This document shows, one piece after another, positions 35,096-43,651 of a stretch of DNA of 64,000 bases (its first letter is position 1; each line of letters starts with the position of its first letter). This stretch comes from Sutcliffiella horikoshii (GTDB lineage: Bacteria; Bacillota; Bacilli; Bacillales; Bacillaceae_I): positions 1 through 64,000 of the forward strand of contig NZ_JAIVKY010000013.1 of the NCBI RefSeq assembly GCF_020524325.1. Direction: 5' to 3'. The translations under genes and the position numbers were made by a program. The notes below the pieces were generated by a model. It did no database searches and was not told the origin of the DNA. It saw nothing but the letters and a program-made list of their open reading frames with translations.

Positions 35096-36658
35096 ATGAA
35101 ATTAGGACAAGCATGTAAGTACATAATGATTACGGTATTATTATTTTCTTTCACTCTCCCTCTTTTTACAGGGAAAGGGAGTGCTGAAATGATGCAGCAA
35201 CCAAAGCATGAGATGCGAGCTGCCTGGATTGCCACAGTCCAAAACATTGATGTGAAAGCAGGGTTGAGCGAAGCAGATTATACAGCATGGGTACAGCAAA
35301 CACTTGATTTTCTAAAAGGTAAAAATTTTAATACGATTATTTATCAAGTAAAACCTACCGCAGATGCTTTTTATCCATCTGAAATTGATCCTTGGTCTAA
35401 ATATGTGACAGGAGGGGCACAAGGAACAGACCCTGGCTATGACCCGCTCCAAATTATGATTGATGAATCACATGCTCGAGGTATTGAAGTGCATGCATGG
35501 GTAAACCCGTATCGTGTGACAATGCCTTTTGAAACATTAGAAAGCTTATCAGAGGAAAATGTCGCAAAAGAACATCCTGATTGGGTAGTGAAATACGGTT
35601 TTCAATACTACTTGAATCCTGGCATTCAGGGAGTGCAGGACTACCTGCTTTCTACCGTTGAGGAGCTTGTAGCGAACTATGACATAGAAGCGGTTCATAT
35701 GGATGACTACTTCTATCCATACCGCAGAGCTGGTGAGGAATTCCCGGATCAAGCGCAATTTGAAGCAGACCCGCGCGGTTTTGATAATATCGGGGACTGG
35801 AGACGCAACAACGTAAACACACTAGTATCTGCCATCAATGACACAATCAAAGAAACAAAGAGCTGGGTGCAATTTGGAATCTCCCCATTTGGTGTGTGGA
35901 GAAATATTGATATGGACCCGACAGGAAGTAAAACACAAGCTGGCCAAACAAACTATGATGATCTTTACGCTGATACAAGACAATGGATCAAAGATGGCAG
36001 CATCGACTATATTACGCCGCAAATCTACTGGTCCCGAGGTCTAGCAGTAGCTGACTACTCCATTTTACTTGACTGGTGGAGCAACGAGGTCGAAGAATAT
36101 GCCAATAATCATCCAGTAAACCTGTATATTGGAACAGCGGACTACAAGGTTGGGGACAACTTCGACCAAAACTGGTATGACCCATACGAACTACCTGGAC
36201 AAATTCTAGACAACCGTCAAGATGAAAATGCGCTGGGACAAATGCACTTCTCCCTTAGACAAATTATCAGAAATAAACTTGGCTATGCAGATATCCTCAC
36301 CAATGAAATCTACACAGAACCTGCACTTGTACCTGCAACAGCTTGGAACGGCGGCATGCTTCCACAAAAGCCAAACACGGTGAAAGCAGACAAAACAGAT
36401 GGTAGTATCACTTTAACAATCGATGATAAAAAGCATTCCGATGCGAGAAAATATGTTATCTATCGCTTTGACGGTCTTCAAGAAGGAGATTATAGCAACC
36501 CTGCGAATATCGTGGATGTTGTGTATTCTACGGAGGGTGTGACTACATATGTGGACAACACTGTAGAAGAAGGAACACAATATACGTATGGCGTTACTTC
36601 TGTTTCTAATACTGGAGTGGAAAGTAAGGATGCGAAGATTGTGAAGGTTGTAAAATAA
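35096..36658 (+). CDS. Secreted glycoside hydrolase-like protein, GHL10/DUF187 (YngK type)
   Basis: The 520-residue protein has a signal peptide (about 1-30, hydrophobic ITVLLFSFTLPLF), a GHL10 TIM-barrel-like domain (about 40-345, EMRAAWIATVQNIDV at its start, VHMDDYFYPY and YITPQIYWSR as conserved acidic/aromatic parts) and a C-terminal fibronectin-III-like domain (about 430-520). Relatives act on cell-wall or other polysaccharides, but the substrate is poorly known. Start 35096 follows GCGAGGGG and begins a proper signal peptide. A frame from 35027 would bury it. Confidence 0.85.
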   Translation: MKLGQACKYIMITVLLFSFTLPLFTGKGSAEMMQQPKHEMRAAWIATVQNIDVKAGLSEADYTAWVQQTLDFLKGKNFNTIIYQVKPTADAFYPSEIDPWSKYVTGGAQGTDPGYDPLQIMIDESHARGIEVHAWVNPYRVTMPFETLESLSEENVAKEHPDWVVKYGFQYYLNPGIQGVQDYLLSTVEELVANYDIEAVHMDDYFYPYRRAGEEFPDQAQFEADPRGFDNIGDWRRNNVNTLVSAINDTIKETKSWVQFGISPFGVWRNIDMDPTGSKTQAGQTNYDDLYADTRQWIKDGSIDYITPQIYWSRGLAVADYSILLDWWSNEVEEYANNHPVNLYIGTADYKVGDNFDQNWYDPYELPGQILDNRQDENALGQMHFSLRQIIRNKLGYADILTNEIYTEPALVPATAWNGGMLPQKPNTVKADKTDGSITLTIDDKKHSDARKYVIYRFDGLQEGDYSNPANIVDVVYSTEGVTTYVDNTVEEGTQYTYGVTSVSNTGVESKDAKIVKVVK

Positions 36659-36671
36659 AGAGATCTTGAAG

Positions 36672-36716
36672 AAAGCGCTTGGTGGGCTATGCTATGTAGC
36701 TCGCCAAGCGCTTTTA
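36672..36716 (+). terminator. Terminator of the GHL10 gene
   Basis: AAAGCGCTTGGTGGGCT pairs with AGCTCGCCAAGCGCTTT (one mismatch), followed by TTTATTT. It may also serve the converging YbjQ-type gene. Confidence 0.85.
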
Positions 36717-36717
36717 T

Positions 36718-37032
36718 TTATTCCACCGTTACCGCAGTTCCATATGCGATAATCTCGGATGCATTCGTCATCACGCTTGAGGTTTCGAGCCGAACACAAA
36801 TAACGGCGTTCGCCCCTTTGCTTTTCGCATCCTCCACCATCCGGCCAATTGCCTTTTGACGAGCCTCCTGCATCATTTCGGAATACTCTTTGATTTCACC
36901 ACCGACAATCGTTTTTAAACCTGCCAACAAATCTTTTCCGATATGCTTTGACTGCACGGTACTTCCTTTCACAAACCCTTTCAGATCCACGATATTTTTC
37001 CCCGGCACCGACTCAGTAGTCACTATAATCAT
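36718..37032 (-). CDS. YbjQ/UPF0145 family protein
   Basis: The 104-residue protein matches the whole UPF0145 family, with the opening MIIVTTESVPGKNIVDLKG, the repeated RQKAIGRM segment and GANAVICVRLETS. The family forms pentamers and has no agreed function. ATG 37032 is chosen because GAGGAGG lies 8 bases upstream. Longer starts at 37062 and 37041 have no site. It overlaps the upstream small membrane gene by 20 bp. Confidence 0.85.
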   Translation of the reverse strand: MIIVTTESVPGKNIVDLKGFVKGSTVQSKHIGKDLLAGLKTIVGGEIKEYSEMMQEARQKAIGRMVEDAKSKGANAVICVRLETSSVMTNASEIIAYGTAVTVE

Positions 37033-37219
37033 TTTTGTCATCCTCCTCTTTTTCTTTTGCACGCTCCACTATCAGCACAATGAATAGTGAAATGAGTGCA
37101 ATTACATAAAATATGTAAAATAAAACTCCTAACCAAATATTAATGACAAGCAGGGCCAATCCCACCACTTGCCCAAGTAACGCTACAAGCAACAGTACCT
37201 TCTTTAGGGTTTCAATCAT
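37013..37219 (-). CDS. Small two-helix membrane protein
   Basis: The 68-residue protein has two hydrophobic helices (about 7-27 and 30-52) and a charged tail rich in E, D and K. GGAGGG lies 7 bases before ATG 37219. An ATG two codons earlier is too close to that site. It is co-transcribed with, and overlaps, the YbjQ-type gene. Confidence 0.65.
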   Translation of the reverse strand: MIETLKKVLLLVALLGQVVGLALLVINIWLGVLFYIFYVIALISLFIVLIVERAKEKEEDDKNDYSDY

Positions 37220-37366
37220 TTTCATCCCTCCACCACTACTATTCACCACCCAAAGAGAAATTCCTTGTACCATTGACATTATATTTTTACGCATCACTTT
37301 TCATACATGAATGGGACATATTTGCTCATTATAAGACAGAATGCCACTTTAAGGAGAGATAAAAAC

Positions 37367-38026
37367 ATGCAAAATCAACCTACCCAGCAAGGATCAAATA
37401 TGAATCAAAATCAAATGCCGCCAAACATGAATATGAACATGGCTGGCACACAAACCCCTTCTACCAACCACGGGGGGCATGAGTTGTACGACGCACATGA
37501 AGTGATTGCCGGCATCATCAGTATGCTCGACCAATACCAGATGTATGAACAGCACATCCAAGATCCTGTACTGAAAGATATCCTGACACGACAAACAGCT
37601 TTTGTTACCCAAGTGTATAATACAGTAGTGGAAAGCTTCCGCACCGGTCAAAAGCCCACCGTTTCCACTCAAGTGTATAAAATGACCCAAACACATGACG
37701 TGGTGTATGGCATCCAACCAACTCAACCGAAAAAGCCAAACCAATCGGTGAGCGACCTTGCAGACAATGGCCTTTCCGCCTATATGCTAGGTCAAACAAA
37801 GGGCCTTGCGACGCTACTTGCCATGACGGCCCTTGAAATGACCAATCCCGTCCTGCGCCGAGTTATTGCCGACAGCGTTCCAAACTTCATTGAAATGAGC
37901 TATGAAATTTTTCTATATCAAAATAAACATCAATACTACCAAGTACCACAGCTTGCTATGCAAGATATGAATACGATGCTGCAAAGTTATGTAACGATTT
38001 CGAATCAGGGGAATATGCCTCATTAA
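37367..38026 (+). CDS. CotF-like spore coat protein
   Basis: The 219-residue protein has a disordered N-terminus rich in Gln, Asn, Met and Pro (1-40) and a CotF four-helix domain (about 45-205), with the motifs HELYDAHEVIAGI and DPVLKDILTRQ. Family members are structural proteins of the spore coat. AAGGAG 10 bases upstream sets ATG 37367. A frame from 37307 has no site. It indicates an endospore former. Confidence 0.85.
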   Translation: MQNQPTQQGSNMNQNQMPPNMNMNMAGTQTPSTNHGGHELYDAHEVIAGIISMLDQYQMYEQHIQDPVLKDILTRQTAFVTQVYNTVVESFRTGQKPTVSTQVYKMTQTHDVVYGIQPTQPKKPNQSVSDLADNGLSAYMLGQTKGLATLLAMTALEMTNPVLRRVIADSVPNFIEMSYEIFLYQNKHQYYQVPQLAMQDMNTMLQSYVTISNQGNMPH

Positions 38027-38051
38027 GAACAATATCGCTAATGCGACCTAA

Positions 38052-38092
38052 AACCACGTCCCAAGACTTTAATCTCTTGGGACGTTTTCTTG
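38052..38092 (+). terminator. Terminator of the CotF-like gene
   Basis: ACGTCCCAAGA pairs with TCTTGGGACGT and is followed by TTTTCTTGTTTT. Confidence 0.85.
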
Positions 38093-38159
38093 TTTTGAAA
38101 TATTGGCCTTGGCAAAATCTCTTCTTTACACTACCTTTGACTATTTCAGTAAAATCCCT

Positions 38160-38400
38160 TGTCACCAAGTGCTTCATAACACTGATGAGGACCTCTCTCC
38201 TCCTGATTTCTCGCCACTGAAGTCTTCATAACGGCAATGAGGACCTTTCTCTTCCTGATTTCTCGTCACTGATGTCTTCATAACGCCGATGAGGACCTCT
38301 CTCCTCCTGATTTCTCGTCACTGATGTCTTCATAACAGCAATGAGGACCTTTCTCCTCCAAATTTTCCATCACCGAGGTCTTCGTCTTGACGAACATGAG
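38160..38400. repeat. 52-bp tandem array around ATGAGGACC
   Basis: ATGAGGACCT starts at 38185, 38237, 38289 and 38341, exactly 52 bp apart, with a decayed fifth copy at 38396. Units share CTCCTGATTTCTCGTCACTG and GTCTTCATAAC. It fills the gap between the terminators of two converging genes. Confidence 0.92.
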
Positions 38401-38441
38401 TTGCTCTGAAGCTTTCCACAATTCGATTTCTTAAACAACAA

Positions 38442-38480
38442 GAAAAACCGATGCAAGCCACAAGCTTGAACCGGTTTTTT
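38442..38480 (-). terminator. Terminator of the peroxiredoxin gene
   Basis: AAACCGgttCAAGC pairs with GCTTGcatCGGTTT, with TTTTTC on the minus strand. Confidence 0.8.
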
Positions 38481-38481
38481 C

Positions 38482-38985
38482 CTATTTTAAATTCTTCCCA
38501 ATGTATTTCACAATTTTACGCAGCTCTGATACAGACGGTCTTCCAAAAGGACTTGTCTGCCTTTGTTGATATAGAAGCTTGCCTTTTTCGTCTACTAGAA
38601 AATATGCTGGTTCCCCGTGTACCCCATGGTCTTCATATGGCGCATCTTCTCCATGATAATAGACCCCATATGCCTCTAGTGCTTCAAGTTTTGGATCTGA
38701 TAAAACAGGCATAGTCAAATCATATTCCGACACCATTTCCTTTAGTTTTCCCACTTCTTCTGTGGCAATGGCCAAGACATGTACTTTTTTATCCTCAAAA
38801 TACCCTTTGCTTTCCTCTAGTTCCTTCAATTCATTCTGACAGACAGGACACCATGATCCGCGGAAAAAAACAATCAAATGCCATGCCTCATGCTCCTTTT
38901 GGTGAGCATCAAACGAGAAAGTCTCCCCTGTTGTTTGAGCTAGTTTAAATTCAGGTGCTTTGTCCTTTAATTTAAGATATCCCAT
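38482..38985 (-). CDS. Peroxiredoxin (AhpC/TSA, BCP-like)
   Basis: Reduces hydrogen or alkyl peroxides in the cytoplasm. The 167-residue thioredoxin-fold protein has the active segment FFRGSWCPVCQNEL, with C46 as likely peroxidatic cysteine and C49 two residues on, and a later GEPAYFLVD strand. The tryptophan-Cys-Pro-Val-Cys arrangement fits the atypical 2-Cys or TlpA-like type. AAGGAGG sets the ATG. It lies 15 bases after a HAD gene and is probably co-transcribed. Confidence 0.82.
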   Translation of the reverse strand: MGYLKLKDKAPEFKLAQTTGETFSFDAHQKEHEAWHLIVFFRGSWCPVCQNELKELEESKGYFEDKKVHVLAIATEEVGKLKEMVSEYDLTMPVLSDPKLEALEAYGVYYHGEDAPYEDHGVHGEPAYFLVDEKGKLLYQQRQTSPFGRPSVSELRKIVKYIGKNLK

Positions 38986-39000
38986 ATTCGTTTCCTCCTT

Positions 39001-39681
39001 TTATTTCAAATTTAAAATGCCATCTAGTGAATCAAATGTGTAATCTGGTGCTAATCCCAATTCTTCTTGCGGCAAATGATTTCTGTTAATCCAAGCAGTA
39101 TGGAAACCAAAGTTTTTTGCCCCGCTAATATCCCATCCGTTGGAAGACATAAACAGAACCTCTTCCCTCTTCACCCCTATCACTTTCAGGACTCCCGTAT
39201 AGGAAGCGGGTGTAGGTTTATACTGCTTAGTGTCATCTACACTGATAATATGGTGGAAAAACTCATTCATGCCTGCTTGTTCTACCAAAGGCTCCAGCAT
39301 ATCCCGTGACCCGTTCGAGAAAACTGCAAGAACCTTCCCATTCTCTTTAAGCGTACTTAATACATTCTGTACTTCATCATAGGCACGCAAAGAAGTATAT
39401 TGCTCAAAAAGTGACTCCACTTCTTTGTTAGAAAACGGAATGGACAATTGCTTTAATGCATACTTCAAAGAATCTTTCGTTACGTCGGAAAATGTTTCAT
39501 AGTTCCCCATCAGTTGGCGGAGAAACGAATACTCTAACTGTTTTCTCCTCCATATTTCACTGATTTCTGTTCCTTTTCCATCAAATAATTCATCCGCTTT
39601 TTCTTTTACAGAATGAACATCAAATAACGTTCCATACACATCAAATACGTAAGTTGTAATAGTTGGGGGCAACTCTAACAC
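39001..39681 (-). CDS. HAD-superfamily hydrolase, type II haloacid dehalogenase-like
   Basis: The 226-residue protein has HAD motif I YVFDVYGTLFD with nucleophile D14, motif II FSNGSR near 121 and motif III/IV ending near MSSNGWDISGAK (about 178-189). The pattern fits L-2-haloacid dehalogenase family proteins, though many members are general phosphatases. The GTG at 39681 lies very close to AAAGGA. A TTG three codons later has better spacing, so the start is uncertain by three residues. Confidence 0.8.
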   Translation of the reverse strand: MLELPPTITTYVFDVYGTLFDVHSVKEKADELFDGKGTEISEIWRRKQLEYSFLRQLMGNYETFSDVTKDSLKYALKQLSIPFSNKEVESLFEQYTSLRAYDEVQNVLSTLKENGKVLAVFSNGSRDMLEPLVEQAGMNEFFHHIISVDDTKQYKPTPASYTGVLKVIGVKREEVLFMSSNGWDISGAKNFGFHTAWINRNHLPQEELGLAPDYTFDSLDGILNLK

Positions 39682-39747
39682 TTCCTTTAAGGTATTCTCT
39701 TTTTAAAATTCCCTCTTAAATAGAATATAAACTGTTTTATGTGCTCT

Positions 39748-39784
39748 AAAAAACACACCACCGGCATATAGGTGGTGTGTTTTC
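39748..39784. terminator. Terminator downstream of the DUF2935 gene
   Basis: AAAACACACCACC and GGTGGTGTGTTTT form a perfect 13-bp stem. T-runs on both strands. Confidence 0.85.
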
Positions 39785-39799
39785 TCATCCCGATTATGT

Positions 39800-40624
39800 T
39801 TAATTCCTCAACGTAGGCTTGGTCAGCTTACAAGCAGGATAGCTGATTGACGGAGCATAATAGGATAACTTTCTCATAAAATAGCAGGACTCCGGGAAGT
39901 GGTGTTCGAGGAATCGCAGTGTACTTTGATTAATGAGTTCGTCGTCCAAGTAAAGCTCCAGTACTTCGGCCACCAGATTATTAAACTTCACCACTTCGAT
40001 CGACACTTCCTTCGCGAACCGCATCTGCGCAGGAAAGCCAGGCTCTGCGAAATGAAGGTAGCCTTCCATCATGTCATTTTTTACGATGAACTGCGAAAAC
40101 TTCCCTCTCACTTGATTAGCCCGTTCGACCAGTGCAAATTCCACACCATCCAGCATCCTCAAAAGTAAAGAAGCGTGCCCTAACTGATCATCCAACCACA
40201 TACTTAACAATTCGAGGAGAGTCAATGCAGGATAGTCTTTGCCCTCGATGTAGCTTTCTAGTATCCTCAAGTACTCCCTGTTTTCCATAAGCGTTCCGTT
40301 CAGATAGGTTGGCGTCAGATTCAAATTCACCTTATTGAAAAGTCTTAGGTTTAATAGATTTCCCTCAAACAAGTAGTACTTGTAAGCCACCTCATTTGCC
40401 ATTTCCGATAGCCTAATCATCGGACCAGAATCTACAGGTGCATCTTTAGGAACCTTCCTCAGCTCCTGTTCCACTTTTCCAAAAGTCTCTATAAATGTTT
40501 CCGCCTGCTTGACCCATTTCTTTTCTTCCGAAGATAGGTAATCCCTTATAAAATAGGCATGGTCCTTTAAAATTCCCAGCCAGAATTCATGCTCTTCCCA
40601 CGGGGTAATCGGTTCATAGCTCAT
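39800..40624 (-). CDS. DUF2935 protein, ferritin-like helical bundle
   Basis: The 274-residue protein is nearly all alpha-helical and carries two related halves, each opening with an EHxFW- or DxxxxHA-like segment (EEHEFWLGILKDHAYFIRD near 12-30, and LDDQLGHASLLLR near 150). DUF2935 proteins are common in Bacillus and may bind metal, but no function is established. AGGAGGGGG lies before ATG 40624. An ATG eight codons upstream lacks a site. Confidence 0.82.
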   Translation of the reverse strand: MSYEPITPWEEHEFWLGILKDHAYFIRDYLSSEEKKWVKQAETFIETFGKVEQELRKVPKDAPVDSGPMIRLSEMANEVAYKYYLFEGNLLNLRLFNKVNLNLTPTYLNGTLMENREYLRILESYIEGKDYPALTLLELLSMWLDDQLGHASLLLRMLDGVEFALVERANQVRGKFSQFIVKNDMMEGYLHFAEPGFPAQMRFAKEVSIEVVKFNNLVAEVLELYLDDELINQSTLRFLEHHFPESCYFMRKLSYYAPSISYPACKLTKPTLRN

Positions 40625-40680
40625 TCTGTCCCCCTCCTCTTTATACAACTTATTTAATAGGAGCGGTTTTCATGATAAGG

Positions 40681-40713
40681 AAAAGCGCAGCCTACTCGAA
40701 AATAAGCTGCGCC
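40681..40713 (-). terminator. Weak terminator of the YdeI-like gene
   Basis: GGCGCAGC pairs with GCTGCGC on the minus strand, followed by only four T. Confidence 0.45.
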
Positions 40714-40724
40714 ATAACTTGATA

Positions 40725-41399
40725 TTATTTTTTGCTTCGTCTATAAAGATCCATCGATTTATGGCCTTCATCAATGATTGCTACCATCTCATGAAGCCTT
40801 TTCTCCTGCGTTTCTGCCCTTTTGGCACTGTAAACATATCGCGCCCAATCCTTTTGATAGCCATATGTCAGTTCGTTATATTTCGCCAATACCGCCTCAT
40901 TATTTTTCAGGAAGCTCTTTATATCATCTATATGAGCAATGTAATCATCGACACACTGGCTCTTTGCACTCGTCTTCTTGGTCGCTTTCTTAGGGGAGGA
41001 TTTGAATCCAACCACCGTGAAAACCTCATTTAGGCTAACCATTCTCGAAAATTTAAGCGTGCTGTTTGGCAGATACTTTTCTTCATCTAAGTTTAGCTCC
41101 GCATAAAAGCTGTCCCGCTCAATGTATTCCGGGTAAACTGAATTCCCTTTTTTAGGATAGGCAACATACATGTAGCCGTTATCTTGCATCAGTTGCTTTT
41201 CATTAACGATTGTGGCGTACTTGTTAAAGTCATCCATGGAGAACATGAACAAGAAGATCAAATCATACTTGTCCTTTTTAATAGAAGTATCGTAGTCCAG
41301 TCCTTCAAACTCCCCAGTATTTTCAGGTAACTGCAAAAATAACCGGTTCTCATATTTTTGCAGATTCAGTTTATCAACAATGGTTTTTTCAGCATTCAT
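40725..41399 (-). CDS. YdeI/OmpD-associated family protein
   Basis: The 224-residue protein has an N-terminal alpha/beta half (about 1-135, of DUF3052 character) and a C-terminal helical segment (about 150-215, FLKNNEAVLAKYNELTYGYQ and ETQEKRLHEMVAII) that resembles the OmdA/YdeI tail. The biochemical role is unknown. It is divergent from glnS. A basic linker with KKATKKT joins the halves. Confidence 0.7.
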   Translation of the reverse strand: MNAEKTIVDKLNLQKYENRLFLQLPENTGEFEGLDYDTSIKKDKYDLIFLFMFSMDDFNKYATIVNEKQLMQDNGYMYVAYPKKGNSVYPEYIERDSFYAELNLDEEKYLPNSTLKFSRMVSLNEVFTVVGFKSSPKKATKKTSAKSQCVDDYIAHIDDIKSFLKNNEAVLAKYNELTYGYQKDWARYVYSAKRAETQEKRLHEMVAIIDEGHKSMDLYRRSKK

Positions 41400-41554
41400 C
41401 TCTCTTACATCCCCCTTTGCTTCCTTACATTTCTTTCTACTATTATAACAAAATCGTGGATGGTTAAACCCTGTTTTCCAGTTTGCTCACTTGTTAACAG
41501 AGGTATGACTTTAATCATACTTTTAAATCTCCCCCTCCCCCCTCTTATAAGCTT

Positions 41555-41582
41555 TTGCGCTTGCCATTTCTTGTGTTACAAT
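41555..41582 (+). promoter_or_regulatory. Likely glnS promoter
   Basis: TTGCGC (41555-41560), 16 bp, TACAAT (41577-41582), about 80 bases before the start. No T-box leader is visible. Confidence 0.5.
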
Positions 41583-41661
41583 ATTGACTATCATAAATGT
41601 GGGGAAAACAGCTGAAACAGCCCGCTCCCCCGGCATTCTTATATAAGGAAGGTTGAAAAAC

Positions 41662-43371
41662 TTGGAACATAACCCAGCAAACTCGAATTTTATTCGAAAT
41701 ATTATAAAAGAGGACCTGGAATCCGGCAAGCGCAACCATGTCATCACCCGCTTCCCTCCAGAGCCAAACGGTTACTTACATATCGGACACGCAAAGTCCA
41801 TCGTCATCAACTTTGACCTTGCTGACGAGTTTAACGGAAAAACGAACCTGCGCTTTGACGACACCAACCCTTTAAAAGAAGACGTGGAGTATGTTAACTC
41901 CATTAAAGAAGACGTAAAATGGCTTGGCTACGATTGGGACGGACTATTCTTTGCATCTGATTATTTTGAAGAGATGTACAATCGTGCCGTTCTTCTAATT
42001 AAAAAAGGCAAAGCGTATGTGGACGACCTGTCTGCTGATGAAATTCGCGCTTACCGCGGGACTCTGAAAGAGCCAGGAAAAGACAGTCCTTATCGCGACC
42101 GTTCTGTGGAAGAGAACCTTGATCTATTCGAGCGCATGCGCAAAGGCGAATTCGGCAACGGAGAAAAAGTTCTTCGTGCAAAAATTGACATGAAGTCACC
42201 GAACATCAACCTGCGCGACCCTGTCATCTACCGCATTTCTCATACAACCCACCATAACACAGGTGACAAATGGTGCATCTACCCGATGTATGCTTTCGCA
42301 CACCCAATCGAGGATGCGATGGAAGATGTGACTCATTCTATCTGTACGGTGGAGTTTGAAGACCAACGCCCACTATACAACTGGGTCGTAGCGGAAACGG
42401 AAATGGCTGGAACACCTCAGCAAATCGAGTTTGGCCGTTTGAACATCACAAATGCCGTAATGAGTAAGCGAAAGCTGCGAAAGCTTGTGGAAGAAGGCAT
42501 TGTTGATGGATGGGACGACCCTCGTATGCCGACAATTTCCGGACTGCGCCGTAAAGGATACACACCTGAAGCAATCCGAGCATTCGTTCGTGAAACAGGT
42601 GTTTCTAAAGGCTCCGGTTTCGTTGACTCGCAAATGCTGGATCACTTTGTTCGGGAAGATTTGAAATTGAAGTCCCCTCGTACGATGGGTGTTGTACGTC
42701 CATTGAAAGTGGTCATCACAAACTATCCAGAAGGACAAGTGGAAATGCTGGATGCGGAAATCAATCCGGAAAATCCGGAAATGGGAACAAGACAGATTCC
42801 ATTCTCCCGCGAGATTTATATCGAGCAAGAGGATTTCATGGAAGATCCGCCAAAGAAATACTTCCGCCTATTCCCTGGCAATGAGGTTCGTTTGAAACAT
42901 GCTTACTTCATTAAGTGTGAGGACTTTATTAAGGATGCGGACGGAAATGTGGTGGAGATCCATTGTACGTATGATCCGGAAACGAAGAGCGGCTCTGGTT
43001 TCACTGGCCGTAAAGTAAAGGGTACCTTGCACTGGGTGGAAGCGTCGCAAGCGGTCCCTGCTGAGTTCCGTTTGTTCGAGCCTCTGCTATTAGATGAGGA
43101 ACCTGAAAAGGAAGTTGAATCTGAAGTGGCAGATGTTGCTGGCACGGAAGAAGAGTCTTCTGTTGTGGAAAAGTCCTTCCTTGACCATGTAAATCCGAAC
43201 TCCATGAAGGTATTGAATGGCTTTGTGGAGGAGAACATGAAGGGTGTGGCGCCACAAGAGAAATTCCAATTCTTCCGTCATGGCTACTTTAATGTGGATC
43301 CGAAACATACGACAACCGATAAGCTTGTGTTTAATGAGATTGTGTCGTTGAAGAGTTCGTTTAAGTTATAG
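41662..43371 (+). CDS. glnS: Glutaminyl-tRNA synthetase
   Basis: Charges tRNA-Gln directly with glutamine. The 569-residue class I synthetase has the HIGH motif ([13 protein letters not shown]40-H43), a KMSKS equivalent (VMSKRKL near 266) and a beta-barrel anticodon-binding part with an acidic insertion ([10 protein letters not shown] near 478). A TTG at 41653 abuts the AAGGAAGG site, so the in-frame TTG at 41662, nine bases from it, is preferred. Most Bacillaceae make Gln-tRNA with GatCAB instead, so this gene is probably acquired and its tRNA partition matters. No YqeY domain is fused to it. Confidence 0.92.
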   Translation: MEHNPANSNFIRNIIKEDLESGKRNHVITRFPPEPNGYLHIGHAKSIVINFDLADEFNGKTNLRFDDTNPLKEDVEYVNSIKEDVKWLGYDWDGLFFASDYFEEMYNRAVLLIKKGKAYVDDLSADEIRAYRGTLKEPGKDSPYRDRSVEENLDLFERMRKGEFGNGEKVLRAKIDMKSPNINLRDPVIYRISHTTHHNTGDKWCIYPMYAFAHPIEDAMEDVTHSICTVEFEDQRPLYNWVVAETEMAGTPQQIEFGRLNITNAVMSKRKLRKLVEEGIVDGWDDPRMPTISGLRRKGYTPEAIRAFVRETGVSKGSGFVDSQMLDHFVREDLKLKSPRTMGVVRPLKVVITNYPEGQVEMLDAEINPENPEMGTRQIPFSREIYIEQEDFMEDPPKKYFRLFPGNEVRLKHAYFIKCEDFIKDADGNVVEIHCTYDPETKSGSGFTGRKVKGTLHWVEASQAVPAEFRLFEPLLLDEEPEKEVESEVADVAGTEEESSVVEKSFLDHVNPNSMKVLNGFVEENMKGVAPQEKFQFFRHGYFNVDPKHTTTDKLVFNEIVSLKSSFKL

Positions 43372-43399
43372 AGTTGAGTGATTGATCGATTGATTGATT

Positions 43400-43438
43400 G
43401 CCCCCGTTTTGAGAACGGGGGCTTTTTGGGTTTTTTTT
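43400..43438 (+). terminator. Terminator of glnS
   Basis: GCCCCCGTTTTGAGAACGGGGGC is a tight hairpin followed by two T-runs. Confidence 0.92.
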
Positions 43439-43480
43439 ACCACTTATTCTACGCAAAATTTGCCGAGGTGTGTCGAATGG

Positions 43481-43580
43481 CGGTTATATACTCTAAAGTG
43501 GTTGATAAAGTAAAAAGTTGGTTGATATAGTGAAAAGTCGATTGAAAAAAACGTAACTTGGTTGATAAATCATATACTTT
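43481..43580. repeat. 20-bp periodic GTTGATAAAG array
   Basis: Five units start at 43481, 43501, 43521, 43541 and 43561, all exactly 20 bp apart. The core is GTTGATAAAGTAAAAAGT. The first and fourth units are degenerate. It lies between the glnS terminator and the NERD gene. Confidence 0.85.
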
Positions 43581-43651
43581 CGGGCTTCAGGCAGGAATTC
43601 ATGAATTCTGAGGCGAAATAGAGAGGGAATATCTATGAAAAGGAGCCTACA

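Noticed and set aside
41400-41660. T-box leader for glnS
   Set aside because: No T-box sequence or specifier stem is visible in the 260-base gap.
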